Shown piece after piece: positions 25,331-33,175 of a stretch of DNA of 64,000 bases. Numbering within the stretch: position 1 is the first letter of the stretch; each line of letters starts with the position of its first letter. The stretch comes from Cyclobacteriaceae bacterium (GTDB lineage: Bacteria; Bacteroidota; Bacteroidia; Cytophagales; Cyclobacteriaceae). A program made the translations under genes and the position numbers. The stretch lies in assembly GCA_028285445.1 (NCBI GenBank), contig JANQPQ010000027.1, forward strand, positions 1-64,000. The letters are read 5' to 3'. Below the pieces are notes generated by a model. It worked only from the letters and a program-made list of their open reading frames with translations. It searched no databases and was not told where the DNA came from.

Positions 25331-26598
25331 CACTTAAAAGGTAAATAAATTCTGAATTTCGATCCTTGACCTAAATTACTTTCCACTGAAACTTCGCCAT
25401 CATGAGCCTGGGTTATTACGTTTACATAATTTAGCCCCAGGCCGAATCCCTTTACATCGTGCACGTTACCAGTAGAGACGCGAAAGAAACGTTCAAAGAT
25501 TCTCTTTTGATGGCCGCTGGCAATTCCAATACCATTATCAGCTATGCAAAGTTCTATACCATTTGCCTTGTTGGTAGTAATTAGGTTAATGGCGGGAGAT
25601 TGTTGACAGTACTTAATGGCATTGTCAAGAAGATTAAAGATGATATTGGTAAGATGAAGCTTATCGGCCACAATTTCACTTTTGGTGGCTTTGAGAGTGC
25701 AACTAATTTCACCCTTTCTTTCTTTGAGCGAAATCTTAACTGCCTCAATTGCTCTGCTAACCAGTTCGTGTAAGTCAACAGTTTCTTTTTTCAATCCAAG
25801 ATCTTCCTTTTCCAGTGTGGCCATTTGTAGCACTCGCTCAACCTGGTTACTAAGCCTGTTAGATTCGTTCTGAATAATTGTAGCGTAATTAAGTAGCCGC
25901 TCTGGGGTATTTATGATACTGGGGTCTTTTAAGACTTCCGATGATATTGAAATGGTGGATATGGGAGTTTTGAACTCGTGGGTCATGTTGTTTATGAAAT
26001 CAGTTTGGATCTCAGAAAGGCGCTTTTGCTTAAGAATAACAAAGAGGGTGTAGCCAAAAAAGATGATCACCACTAGCGTTGCAAATGAGGAAAAGATCCA
26101 AATTCCCATCTCTGCCAGCACCTGGCTGTCTTTTCCCGGAAAGTAGACGCCAAAGTAATAGTCGTCTCTTTGCAATTCTGGAAAAGTGGCCGCCGCTGCC
26201 ATCTCCGGATCTGCCTTGCCATCAAATTCAACGTACCGGGTGTAAATCATATCCTCTGAGCTACAGTCGTAAATGCCATACTCAAAGTCAGATTGCACAT
26301 TTCTACGGTTCAATTCCTCACGGAGATATAGATCAAGCATGGTGGGATTGATCATGTCATTCACCATCACCGTGAAGTAATTGGATGACATTTGCTCAAT
26401 CGGGTCTTGGGCGCCAGCTAGGTTCTCGCAATCGCACAGCCGCTGAGCAACCCGCTTGAGGGCTGTGGTAACATTGAAATTGAATTCATTCTCGTGAATA
26501 TCGAACGCCCGCTTTACCCAATACACCTGCGTAGAGGTAATACCTATAATTGAAACGGTAGCAAGCACCACAATCAATCTGATGGTTTTTCTATTCAT
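25330..26598 (-). CDS. Membrane sensor histidine kinase (RprX-like)
   Basis: A 422-residue kinase. TM1 lies at about 8-28, a periplasmic sensor domain at 29-165, and TM2 at about 166-188. The dimerisation/phospho-acceptor helix carries His207 in NNMTHEFKTPISTISI. The ATPase domain shows the N box (IIFNLLDNAIKYC), G1 (IADNGIGIA), the F box (FERFFRVS) and G2 (GFGLGLNYV). The sensor has a close cysteine pair, CDC at residues 55-57, and another Cys at 112, which may matter for sensing. It is co-transcribed with the regulator. A near-match promoter TAATTTTA is at 26627-26634 on the minus strand. Confidence 0.93.
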   Translation of the reverse strand: MNRKTIRLIVVLATVSIIGITSTQVYWVKRAFDIHENEFNFNVTTALKRVAQRLCDCENLAGAQDPIEQMSSNYFTVMVNDMINPTMLDLYLREELNRRNVQSDFEYGIYDCSSEDMIYTRYVEFDGKADPEMAAAATFPELQRDDYYFGVYFPGKDSQVLAEMGIWIFSSFATLVVIIFFGYTLFVILKQKRLSEIQTDFINNMTHEFKTPISTISISSEVLKDPSIINTPERLLNYATIIQNESNRLSNQVERVLQMATLEKEDLGLKKETVDLHELVSRAIEAVKISLKERKGEISCTLKATKSEIVADKLHLTNIIFNLLDNAIKYCQQSPAINLITTNKANGIELCIADNGIGIASGHQKRIFERFFRVSTGNVHDVKGFGLGLNYVNVITQAHDGEVSVESNLGQGSKFRIYLPFK

Positions 26599-26661
26599 AA
26601 GCGGGTTTCAAGCGCTTTGCTAAAGTTAAAATTACACCAATTTTCAATGCAGTTTCACCTG

Positions 26662-26726
26662 TTAACAACTCATTAACAAGAGCTACTTTAACAACCCCAT
26701 AACACTTCTTAGTAAGCCATTAACAC
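26662..26726. promoter_or_regulatory. TTAACAA direct repeats between the two-component operon and DUF1573 gene
   Basis: TTAACAA occurs at 26662-26668, 26673-26679 and 26688-26694, with TTAACAC at 26720-26726. The first two are exactly 11 bp apart, the usual spacing for OmpR-family half-sites on one DNA face. They lie 28 bp upstream of the presumed kinase promoter and 52-116 bp upstream of the divergent DUF1573 gene. Confidence 0.45.
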
Positions 26727-26777
26727 CTGTTTTTGGGCCCAACAGGCATCTTTGGAGAAATCAAAATCTAATTTAAA

Positions 26778-27185
26778 ATGAAAAGAGCAATGTTTATTCT
26801 ACTGTGTCTCTTCGCCTATATGGGGGTGCAGGCACAAGATGTTCCGGTCGTTCTGGTCGCTGCTGAAGAAAACGCAGTAGCCAAATTCGATTGGGCTTCA
26901 ACAGTACACGACTTCGGTGAGGTTACAAAGGGCATCCCTGTAACCCACGAATTTAGCTTTGTTAATACCGGAAGCAAGCCCTTGCTTGTAACCGAAGTAA
27001 AAGCCAGTTGTGGATGCACGGTTTCTCAATATTCTAAGAACGCAATCGCTCCTGGAGAAACAGGCTTTGTAAAAGCGACATACAATGCAGCAGTGCCAGG
27101 GTCGTTCAACAAGTCGCTTACAATTTTTTCCAATACTGAAGGGGGATTAGTAAAATTATCCATGAAGGGTATCGTTATAGAGTAA
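26778..27185 (+). CDS. DUF1573 domain exported protein
   Basis: A 135-residue protein with signal peptide (MKRAMFILLCLFAYMGVQAQ). The remainder is one Ig-like DUF1573 domain: VHDFGEVTKGIPVTHEFSFV, then NTGSKPLLVTEVKASCGCTV, IAPGETGFVKATYNA and SLTIFSNTEGGLVKLSMKG. The CGC motif is characteristic of the family and of unknown role. The upstream sequence carries CATCTTTG (26748-26755), a one-mismatch -7 element. It is divergent from the two-component operon and ends at a clear terminator, so it is probably a single-gene transcript, possibly regulated by the neighbouring response regulator. Confidence 0.85.
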   Translation: MKRAMFILLCLFAYMGVQAQDVPVVLVAAEENAVAKFDWASTVHDFGEVTKGIPVTHEFSFVNTGSKPLLVTEVKASCGCTVSQYSKNAIAPGETGFVKATYNAAVPGSFNKSLTIFSNTEGGLVKLSMKGIVIE

Positions 27186-27207
27186 CACCCCTGAGGTCAA
27201 TCATATT

Positions 27208-27253
27208 AACCACATTCCGGTACAGTTTTTTCTGTCCCGTAGTGTGGTTTTTT
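27208..27253 (+). terminator. Rho-independent terminator after the DUF1573 gene
   Basis: AACCACA (27208-27214) pairs with TGTGGTT (27243-27249); inside, CGGTACAG and CTGTCCCG extend the stem with a single mismatch around a T-rich loop. Six T follow the stem base. It starts 22 bp after the DUF1573 stop. Confidence 0.8.
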
Positions 27254-27358
27254 ATTTAGATCGCTATTCGAACAAATTATTAACGTCGAATGCATCCATT
27301 TGCACATTTATGCTCTTCGAGAGAGCAACCATACAACAATGCCCACGTGAAAGTAATT

Positions 27359-28015
27359 ATGAAGCAAATAACTGCAATCCTGGTACTACTGATAGTAGGT
27401 TCATCAGTCAGTGCTCAATACCGAAATGTGTATAAGGAAAGTGCCTGGGAAGACAGAGACAAGTGGCAGAAGCCTGGGATGATTCTGAAAGCAATGAGCT
27501 TTGACAAAGGCGACAGAGTGGCTGATGTTGGCAGTCACCAGGGTTATATGACTGTAAAACTGGCTGAGGCAGTTGGCGAAGAAGGGAAAGTGTATGCTGT
27601 GGATATTGATAAAAACCAGTTGCGTAATTTAGAGGATAATCTCCGTAAGCGATCGCTGCTGGATAGGGTGGAGGCAATTCATGCTGATCCTGATAATCCA
27701 AAACTTCCTGGCAATACCTTGGATGCCGTAATTATTATGGATACTTACCACGAGATTGAGGATTACAAAGAAGTACTAAGGCATATCAAAGAGGCTCTGA
27801 AACCCGGAGGACGCCTGGTAATTATTGAGCCTATAGCTGATGATCGAAAAAGTTGGTCGCGTAGGCGGCAAGCTGAAAAACATGAGATTGCTATTCGGTA
27901 TGTAGTAAAAGACCTTAGAGATGCCGGATTCAATTTGCTACAAGACGATACCGAATTTGTAGATAGGCGGGAAGTGAAGGGAGATGCCATGTGGATGCTA
28001 GTGGCGGAAAAATAA
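27359..28015 (+). CDS. Exported class I SAM-dependent methyltransferase
   Basis: Start at ATG 27359, giving signal peptide MKQITAILVLLIVGSSVSAQ; an in-frame ATG 69 bp upstream would bury the signal. The 218-residue protein has the class I motif VADVGSHQGYMTVKLAEAVG (motif I), VYAVDIDKN (acidic residue binding ribose), LDAVIIMDTYHE (motif II) and LKPGGRLVIIEP (motif III). A secreted SAM enzyme is odd, because SAM is cytoplasmic, yet such exported methyltransferase-like proteins recur in Bacteroidota; whether it is catalytic is unknown. The WEDRDKWQKPGMILKAM segment after the signal is family-typical. Confidence 0.78.
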   Translation: MKQITAILVLLIVGSSVSAQYRNVYKESAWEDRDKWQKPGMILKAMSFDKGDRVADVGSHQGYMTVKLAEAVGEEGKVYAVDIDKNQLRNLEDNLRKRSLLDRVEAIHADPDNPKLPGNTLDAVIIMDTYHEIEDYKEVLRHIKEALKPGGRLVIIEPIADDRKSWSRRRQAEKHEIAIRYVVKDLRDAGFNLLQDDTEFVDRREVKGDAMWMLVAEK

Positions 28016-28096
28016 GCAACACCTTTGGCTGGCACTTAGCCTAACTATAAATTGCTGCCGAATCCAGGATTTGATTACCTGGGTCAATTCCGTAGC

Positions 28097-29443
28097 ATGA
28101 GGATTCCCATAGTAGCTTTTTTAATTTTCTTATTATCAGTTGCAATCCAAGCGCAGGATTCGCGAAGCTTGGAAATTGGCCTGTACAACGACAATTGGGG
28201 TGGCGGCTTCACCTCCATTTACGATGACTTAAGAACTTATCACCTTCAGGTTGACTACGAAAAGCGACAGAAGCTGAGGATTTATGGCAGGGTTTCTTTT
28301 CTTACCAACAGATTTGATACAGATTCCAGCCATCAGCGCTCCCTTGATGAGTGGTCAGCAGGTGTGGCCGTTCCAGTATTTAAATTCAAGCAAGGTGAGA
28401 CGGGCATATTCTGGCTTCGTAGCGGCTTGCTTGCACGAACCTCCATTGTCGGCCGAAGTATTCAAAATGCAGTACATGATTTACTGGATATCGATGAGCC
28501 CAATTTGCCCTATTACGACACAGATGGAGTCCATCCTTCAATAGGCTATCAATTGGAATTGAATCTACTTGATATGCCTCTGTCAAACAATTCCAGTATG
28601 ACGGTGAGGCTAAGTCACACGCTGGATTACACACATAATTATTCAACTATAGCCAGTATTAATGCCAGGATGACCCGCGGTCGGCCAGGACATGAGATTG
28701 AGTTCAGCCCTGGTTATGTATTTGCAGACAACCAACTAGAGAACAATCAACTGCTGCGCAATGTACTGGACGCTGAATCTGGACCGCGATTAGGAATAAG
28801 GGTTAACCGCAATCGCATTTTCTATGATTTTCAAATTTTTCCCGAAGGAGGTTTTTCCTATGGAGGTATCGGTATCAATCTATTAAGGGGCAAAAATTCA
28901 GAGGGGAACATTGATCCTGGGGTTGGAATTCGAGGGAGTGTATTGGGCAATAGCTACGGCTACAGTGTGCAATATTCGTTTTTGTCAAAGAATGCCTTCA
29001 ACCGCAATATGTCTTTGATAGTTAACCATGGCTACCATACTATTTTGAAGAAGAGTCTGCCCGTATCACCTGTGGTTTCTGCGCATGCAAGCCAAATTAC
29101 TTTCGGAGCAGAAATGCAGCTACTGCCAAAAAGAGAAAGCCCCCGCAAGATCGAACCCTTTGTAAATCTTTCAGCAGGCCATAAGTTCATCAGCCTGTAT
29201 TCGGGTGTAATGCCAGATGAAGAAACCATCTCTCATCATTTCATCCTCAATACAGATCAGGGAGTTGAAGTCAACTTGCCGCTAAACTTTATTTCCAAGT
29301 CTTGGGTGCCCACCTTTTCTATTTTCCATCGCCTGATGGTGCTTGGTTCCCTAACTCCCGATAAAGAGTCTGGCCTAGTCAATCCTGATAATAGCCCCTA
29401 TCGGACTTATCAATCGGCGGTTGGGGTGGGGATGCGGTTGTGA
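28097..29443 (+). CDS. Outer-membrane protein of the lipid A deacylase LpxR-like family
   Basis: Start at ATG 28097 (signal MRIPIVAFLIFLLSVAIQAQ). The 448-residue protein is a predicted barrel. Two blocks resemble the LpxR/DUF2219 family: the N-terminal LYNDNWGGGFTSIYDD (family pattern of Asn-Asp followed by an Asp/Thr-rich strand) and GRSIQNAVHDLLDIDEPN (family pattern Q-N-x-x-H near the catalytic His), then YDTDGVHPSIGYQLEL. LpxR removes an acyl chain from lipid A at the outer-membrane surface with calcium. The match is partial, so LpxR-like barrel with unproven activity is the fair call. Confidence 0.55.
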   Translation: MRIPIVAFLIFLLSVAIQAQDSRSLEIGLYNDNWGGGFTSIYDDLRTYHLQVDYEKRQKLRIYGRVSFLTNRFDTDSSHQRSLDEWSAGVAVPVFKFKQGETGIFWLRSGLLARTSIVGRSIQNAVHDLLDIDEPNLPYYDTDGVHPSIGYQLELNLLDMPLSNNSSMTVRLSHTLDYTHNYSTIASINARMTRGRPGHEIEFSPGYVFADNQLENNQLLRNVLDAESGPRLGIRVNRNRIFYDFQIFPEGGFSYGGIGINLLRGKNSEGNIDPGVGIRGSVLGNSYGYSVQYSFLSKNAFNRNMSLIVNHGYHTILKKSLPVSPVVSAHASQITFGAEMQLLPKRESPRKIEPFVNLSAGHKFISLYSGVMPDEETISHHFILNTDQGVEVNLPLNFISKSWVPTFSIFHRLMVLGSLTPDKESGLVNPDNSPYRTYQSAVGVGMRL

Positions 29444-29471
29444 GGGATAAACTAATGTGGAGGAGTGAAAG

Positions 29472-29546
29472 TGAGGCATACTGGATTCGAACCAGTGACC
29501 TCTTGCCTGTCAAGCAAGCGCTCTAAACCAACTGAGCTAATGCCTC
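29472..29546 (-). tRNA. tRNA-Val(GAC)
   Basis: A complete 75-nt cloverleaf on the minus strand: acceptor GAGGCAT / ATGCCTC (7 bp, perfect), D arm GCTC...GAGC with loop AGTTGGTTTA, anticodon stem CTTGC / GCAAG around loop TTGACAG, T arm ACTGG / CCAGT with loop TTCGAAT, discriminator A. The anticodon GAC (plus strand 29509-29511) reads GUC, valine. CCA is not encoded. Confidence 0.95.
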
Positions 29547-29556
29547 AAAAGAACAT

Positions 29557-29564
29557 CAAAGATA
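29557..29564 (-). promoter_or_regulatory. -7 promoter element (TATCTTTG) for tRNA-Val
   Basis: Perfect match to the Bacteroidota TAnnTTTG element on the minus strand, 10 bp upstream of the tRNA 5' end. No clear -33 TTTG partner is visible. Confidence 0.5.
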
Positions 29565-29596
29565 AATAAAGCCAATGAAAGAATTAGCAGACAACT

Positions 29597-30418
29597 CTAC
29601 TTATAAGCATTCGGCTTTAGCTTGCCTAAGTGTAGCTTATCGATATCCGCCACCGCTCGCTGATTGAGTTTCGAAAGCAATGAAAACTTTTCAGCCAAGG
29701 ATATAAACTTTTTATCGTGCTTGTAGAATAAGAAGTAATAGAACTGGATCAGCACCTCCTGCTCTTGCAAGTGCGGTTTGATGATATTGTAGTAGAACTC
29801 AGGATTGCGGCTTTGTTCATCAATAAAATAGATCAATGACTTATAGCTTTCCATGTAGTGCGAAAGCGTGTTTTTGTAGCTATCATAAACGGTGCGGAAG
29901 CTGTTTTCAAAAACCTCGTCATCCAAGGTTGAGGAGCTGCCATCCGACTTGCGCTTACGTTTTACACCATTTACAGATTTCTTGAAATCGTTGAAGATTA
30001 GCTCAAATCCATTCCCACTTTGCTGGGTCTGGATTTTTCGTGATGCTTCAAGATGAAAATTCAACAACTGAAAAAAGGTATTCTCAAACTGCTGAATAGC
30101 GATGGTAATTGACTGCCCTTCCAGGATTTCCCGCGTGTCTTTTAGTTCCTGTCTTTGCAGCTCCAATTCCCGCCGTTGATAGATCAGTGCCAGGTAGAAA
30201 AGAATTACTCCGGCTAAAGCCCAAATTGACCCGACAGTGCCACCAAAAAACTCACCAATGATGCTGAGGTTATCGGGCTGCATTCCGAAGTCAGTCTCGG
30301 GCAGATTATTTACATGGCGGTAGAAAAGGAAAATAATGTAGAAACCTGCCAGAACAGCCAATGCTGCGCAAACGGCCAGGAAATTGATAAATATCAGTTG
30401 AACATTAAGGCGTTTCAT
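29597..30418 (-). CDS. Putative phage abortive-infection (PutAbiC-like) membrane protein
   Basis: A 273-residue protein with two N-terminal transmembrane helices (about 8-32 and 57-79), then a coiled coil (YQRRELELQRQELKDTREIL) and a soluble helical domain. The segment IQQFENTFFQLLNFHLEASR, followed by VFENSFRTVYDSYKNTLSHY and YNIIKPHLQEQEVLIQFYYF, matches the PutAbiC pattern (F..tFFqLL..h at the start and Y..i....L...E..ll.yy later). Members of this family are annotated as phage-defence candidates; action is mostly unproven. It lies 50 bp upstream of the tRNA gene on the same strand, a common site for accessory cargo. No other defence gene or integrase is next to it. Confidence 0.6.
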   Translation of the reverse strand: MKRLNVQLIFINFLAVCAALAVLAGFYIIFLFYRHVNNLPETDFGMQPDNLSIIGEFFGGTVGSIWALAGVILFYLALIYQRRELELQRQELKDTREILEGQSITIAIQQFENTFFQLLNFHLEASRKIQTQQSGNGFELIFNDFKKSVNGVKRKRKSDGSSSTLDDEVFENSFRTVYDSYKNTLSHYMESYKSLIYFIDEQSRNPEFYYNIIKPHLQEQEVLIQFYYFLFYKHDKKFISLAEKFSLLSKLNQRAVADIDKLHLGKLKPNAYK

Positions 30419-30542
30419 GGTAATTGCTTGGGCTCTAAGTTATTAGACCCCTGTAGTGATTTGCAATCAACGTAATTGGTAAAAATCAATACTAAAATCC
30501 CCAATTCCAAGTTTGATATTGAAAACAAACTGCCGCAAGTTT

Positions 30543-31046
30543 ATGAGCCACCTATGTAAGCCTCACACGGCACCAATTGTTGGTGTCATCTTCCTTGTTT
30601 CGCTAGTATGTCATCAAAGTGCAGCACAGAAATTTCTGGTTCTTGAAAAAGCAGGAAGTAAAAAGAGGCACCAGTATTTTGTCGGCGATGAGATCGCTTA
30701 TAAGATAAAAGGAGAAAAAGGCGTTCGTAGGGATATAATTACTAATCTCTTGGCTAATGCCGTAATGTTCGACCGCGGTTATATTACCATTCAGGAAATT
30801 GAATATGTAGTAATAAAGAAGCACTGGGGTATAGTTTCTACAGACGGCGGTGGTAAGCTGATGATAGCTGGCGCAGCCCTCTTTCTGCTGAATTTAATGA
30901 ACACGCAGTCGCCAGGTATTGACCCAAAATCTTTGAGCGCGCCGGGAGCACTAATTGTCTTAGGAGGAATTATTCTCGCCGCCAGCAGCAAGAAATTTCG
31001 GCCGGGAAGAAAAAGGAAAATTAAGATGTTAAATATCGAGGACTAA
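30543..31046 (+). CDS. Uncharacterised exported membrane protein
   Basis: Start at ATG 30543 (MSHLCKPHTAPIVGVIFLVS); a TTG ten codons earlier is alternative. The 167-residue product has a signal or anchor helix ending SAAQ, a beta-rich basic segment (RHQYFVGDEIAYKIKGEKGV; RGYITIQEIEYVVIKK), two hydrophobic helices (LMIAGAALFLLNLMN and ALIVLGGIILAASSK) and a very basic tail (KFRPGRKRKIKML). I do not recognise the family. Residue composition and strand pattern suit a small inner-membrane protein of Cytophagales. It faces the convergent nfu gene 6 bp away. Confidence 0.55.
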   Translation: MSHLCKPHTAPIVGVIFLVSLVCHQSAAQKFLVLEKAGSKKRHQYFVGDEIAYKIKGEKGVRRDIITNLLANAVMFDRGYITIQEIEYVVIKKHWGIVSTDGGGKLMIAGAALFLLNLMNTQSPGIDPKSLSAPGALIVLGGIILAASSKKFRPGRKRKIKMLNIED

Positions 31047-31052
31047 GCGGTT

Positions 31053-31652
31053 TTATACGCCTTCAGCAACAACTTCTTTAACCTCTGGCACCATGCGCTT
31101 CATTAGGTTCTCAATACCGGCCTTGAGGGTGACCGTAGATGAGGGGCAGCCGCTACAAGCTCCTTGCATATCCAGGTGAAGGGTTCCCTCCGCAAAAGAT
31201 GAGAACGCAATGGCCCCGCCATCTTGTTCAACAGCAGGCTTCACATATTCCTCCAGGATTTGCTTGATTTTGACTTCAATATCAGAACCGCCCTCTGCTG
31301 TAGGCGCGTCATCATCTACTTGTTCCTGCAACGCTGATTCCAAAAGGACTTCCTTTCCTGATATGATAAAATCCTTTATGAAGTTTTTGATCTCATCCTG
31401 GATTTCAATCCACTCTTTAGATTCCGATTTCGTAACCGTAATAAAGTTGTTCATATAGAACACCCTGGTTACATAGTCGAAATTAAAAAGCTCTGCCGCT
31501 AAAGGAGCTTGTTCCGTACTTTCCTTAGTAGGAAAATCGAAACTGAATCCTTCGGGAAAGAGCATGAAGTTCACCACAAACTTCATTGAGTTCGGATTCG
31601 GATTTGATTCCAGGTAAATATTAACGGGGGGCTGCGTATTTGTCTGTTCCAT
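31053..31652 (-). CDS. Nfu-type iron-sulfur cluster carrier
   Basis: A 199-residue cytoplasmic protein. The N-terminal scaffold domain (NPNSMKFVVNFML; FNFDYVTRVFYMNNFITVTK) is typical of Nfu/NfuA proteins. After a flexible acidic linker (VDDDAPTAEGG) comes the NifU domain: EYVKPAVEQDGGAIAFSSF and GACSGCPSSTVTLKAGIENL, with the cluster-binding CxxC at Cys166 and Cys169. It delivers [4Fe-4S] or [2Fe-2S] clusters to apo-enzymes. A perfect -7 element at 31684-31691 gives it its own promoter between the symporter stop and its start. Confidence 0.92.
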   Translation of the reverse strand: MEQTNTQPPVNIYLESNPNPNSMKFVVNFMLFPEGFSFDFPTKESTEQAPLAAELFNFDYVTRVFYMNNFITVTKSESKEWIEIQDEIKNFIKDFIISGKEVLLESALQEQVDDDAPTAEGGSDIEVKIKQILEEYVKPAVEQDGGAIAFSSFAEGTLHLDMQGACSGCPSSTVTLKAGIENLMKRMVPEVKEVVAEGV

Positions 31653-31683
31653 TTCGCTTCAATCTAACTTCCTTACTTCAGAA

Positions 31684-31691
31684 CAAAATTA
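31684..31691 (-). promoter_or_regulatory. -7 promoter element (TAATTTTG) for nfu
   Basis: Perfect TAnnTTTG match on the minus strand, inside the 41-bp gap between the symporter stop and the nfu start; the implied start site is about 25 nt before the nfu ATG. Confidence 0.45.
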
Positions 31692-31693
31692 AA

Positions 31694-33163
31694 TCAATTT
31701 GGTTCATCAACCATGGCTTCGGCTAATTCAGGCTCAGGCGCTACAACGGGTTCTTCATCTTCAGATAACTCTCCCTCTGAGCTAGCGATGAGCGTAGACA
31801 CTGTTGCATCACCAGTTACATTTACAACCGTTCTGCACATGTCCAAAGGTCGATCAACCGGGAAGATAATGGCTATCCAGGCCGGGTTCAGACCAACAGA
31901 TTGTAGCACAATGATCATCATTACCAGGCCGGCACTGGGAACGGCCGCCGATCCAATTGAAGCAAGGGTAGCAGTTAATACAATTGTTAGCTGCTGTGTT
32001 AGATTAAGATCTACGATGTGCATCTGGGCCAGGAATATTACGGCTACCGCCTGATAGAGGCTAGTACCATCCATATTTACAGTAGCCCCGATTGGCAACA
32101 CGAAACTGCTGATGTTTTTGGACACGCCCAGATCTTCAACACACTCCATAGTAACTGGTAAAGTGGCTGCGCTTGAACTGGTTGAAAATGCCATAAACTG
32201 CGCTGGACTAAATTTCCTGAAGAAGCCACGGTAGGTGAGCTTCTTGATGAATGATTGCAGTACAAGTGGATAAAGTACAAAAACCAGGAAGAACAGGCCT
32301 ACCACCAGGGTAATAGAATAAGAGCCTAGTCCCTTAAAGATCTCCCAAACTTGCGCTGGTGTATCAGCCATCTTGGCGATCACTCCCGCCAGCAAGGCAA
32401 ATACAAAATAGGGAGCAGCCTTCATCACAATTTCCACCATTTTCAAAAAAACAGAGTTAGCTCCGTTAACAAAGTCGATAACTGGCTTGGCAGTTTCTTT
32501 TGGAATTAAGGCCAAGGTTATGCCGAAGAAGATGGCAAAGAAAATCACCTGCAGCATCAGCTTATTGTTCGAAATACTGAGGATGATATTTTCAGGTACC
32601 ATATCCACCAGGAACTGTAACGGCGGTGCATCTTTGCTTTGCGCAGCCTCAGACATTTGATCCTGGATCTTCTCTCTTCTTTCTTCCTCTGATAGAGCCG
32701 CTGTTCCGGTAACTTCTTGAACTACCTGTGCGTATTTGGGGTCATTGAGGTAGTTCTTACCATCAAGTATTTCTACGCCATCGGTATTCTGCACCCAAAT
32801 CTCGTATTGAATTCTGTTTCGAACCCTTTGCTCGTCGTCAATGAGGTTTCCTGGTTTCACGGTATTTACTAACAAAAGACCAACTCCCACTGCGGTAACG
32901 GTTGTTACCAGATATAGGCCCAATGTCTTCGCTCCCAGCCTGCCTAGTTTAGATATATCGCTAAGGCTGGCAATGCCACCCATAATGGAGAATAAGACGA
33001 GAGGAACGGCAATGAATTTTAGCAAACGAATGAAGATAGCCCCGAAAGGATCGATCCAATTGATGGTGAATTGGTTCCAGCCCAGGTAACTGGAGGCAAA
33101 AGCCCAAATTACACCTGCCATTAAGCCGATTATGATCTTGATGTGAAGGGGTAGTTTCTTCAT
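31694..33163 (-). CDS. Dicarboxylate/amino acid:cation symporter (DAACS family)
   Basis: A 489-residue polytopic transporter. Signature elements are present: the serine-rich reentrant loop FSTSSSAATLPVTMECVEDL, the NMDGTSLYQAVAVIFLAQ segment that binds the cation, and the second hairpin around AAVPSAGLVMMIIVLQ, followed by FPVDRPLDMCRTVVNVTGDA. The family carries glutamate, aspartate or C4-dicarboxylates with Na+ or H+. A long periplasmic loop (residues about 110-185, rich in charged residues) and a strongly acidic C-terminal tail (GELSEDEEPVVAPEPELAEA) are additions relative to compact homologues. The aroC stop lies 12 bp upstream, so co-transcription is possible. Confidence 0.93.
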   Translation of the reverse strand: MKKLPLHIKIIIGLMAGVIWAFASSYLGWNQFTINWIDPFGAIFIRLLKFIAVPLVLFSIMGGIASLSDISKLGRLGAKTLGLYLVTTVTAVGVGLLLVNTVKPGNLIDDEQRVRNRIQYEIWVQNTDGVEILDGKNYLNDPKYAQVVQEVTGTAALSEEERREKIQDQMSEAAQSKDAPPLQFLVDMVPENIILSISNNKLMLQVIFFAIFFGITLALIPKETAKPVIDFVNGANSVFLKMVEIVMKAAPYFVFALLAGVIAKMADTPAQVWEIFKGLGSYSITLVVGLFFLVFVLYPLVLQSFIKKLTYRGFFRKFSPAQFMAFSTSSSAATLPVTMECVEDLGVSKNISSFVLPIGATVNMDGTSLYQAVAVIFLAQMHIVDLNLTQQLTIVLTATLASIGSAAVPSAGLVMMIIVLQSVGLNPAWIAIIFPVDRPLDMCRTVVNVTGDATVSTLIASSEGELSEDEEPVVAPEPELAEAMVDEPN

Positions 33164-33175
33164 ATTCTAGTCTGG

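Noticed and set aside
29472..29546. Reading the tRNA as tRNA-Asp because plus-strand text shows GTC
   Set aside because: The gene is on the minus strand; the anticodon there is GAC, which decodes valine.
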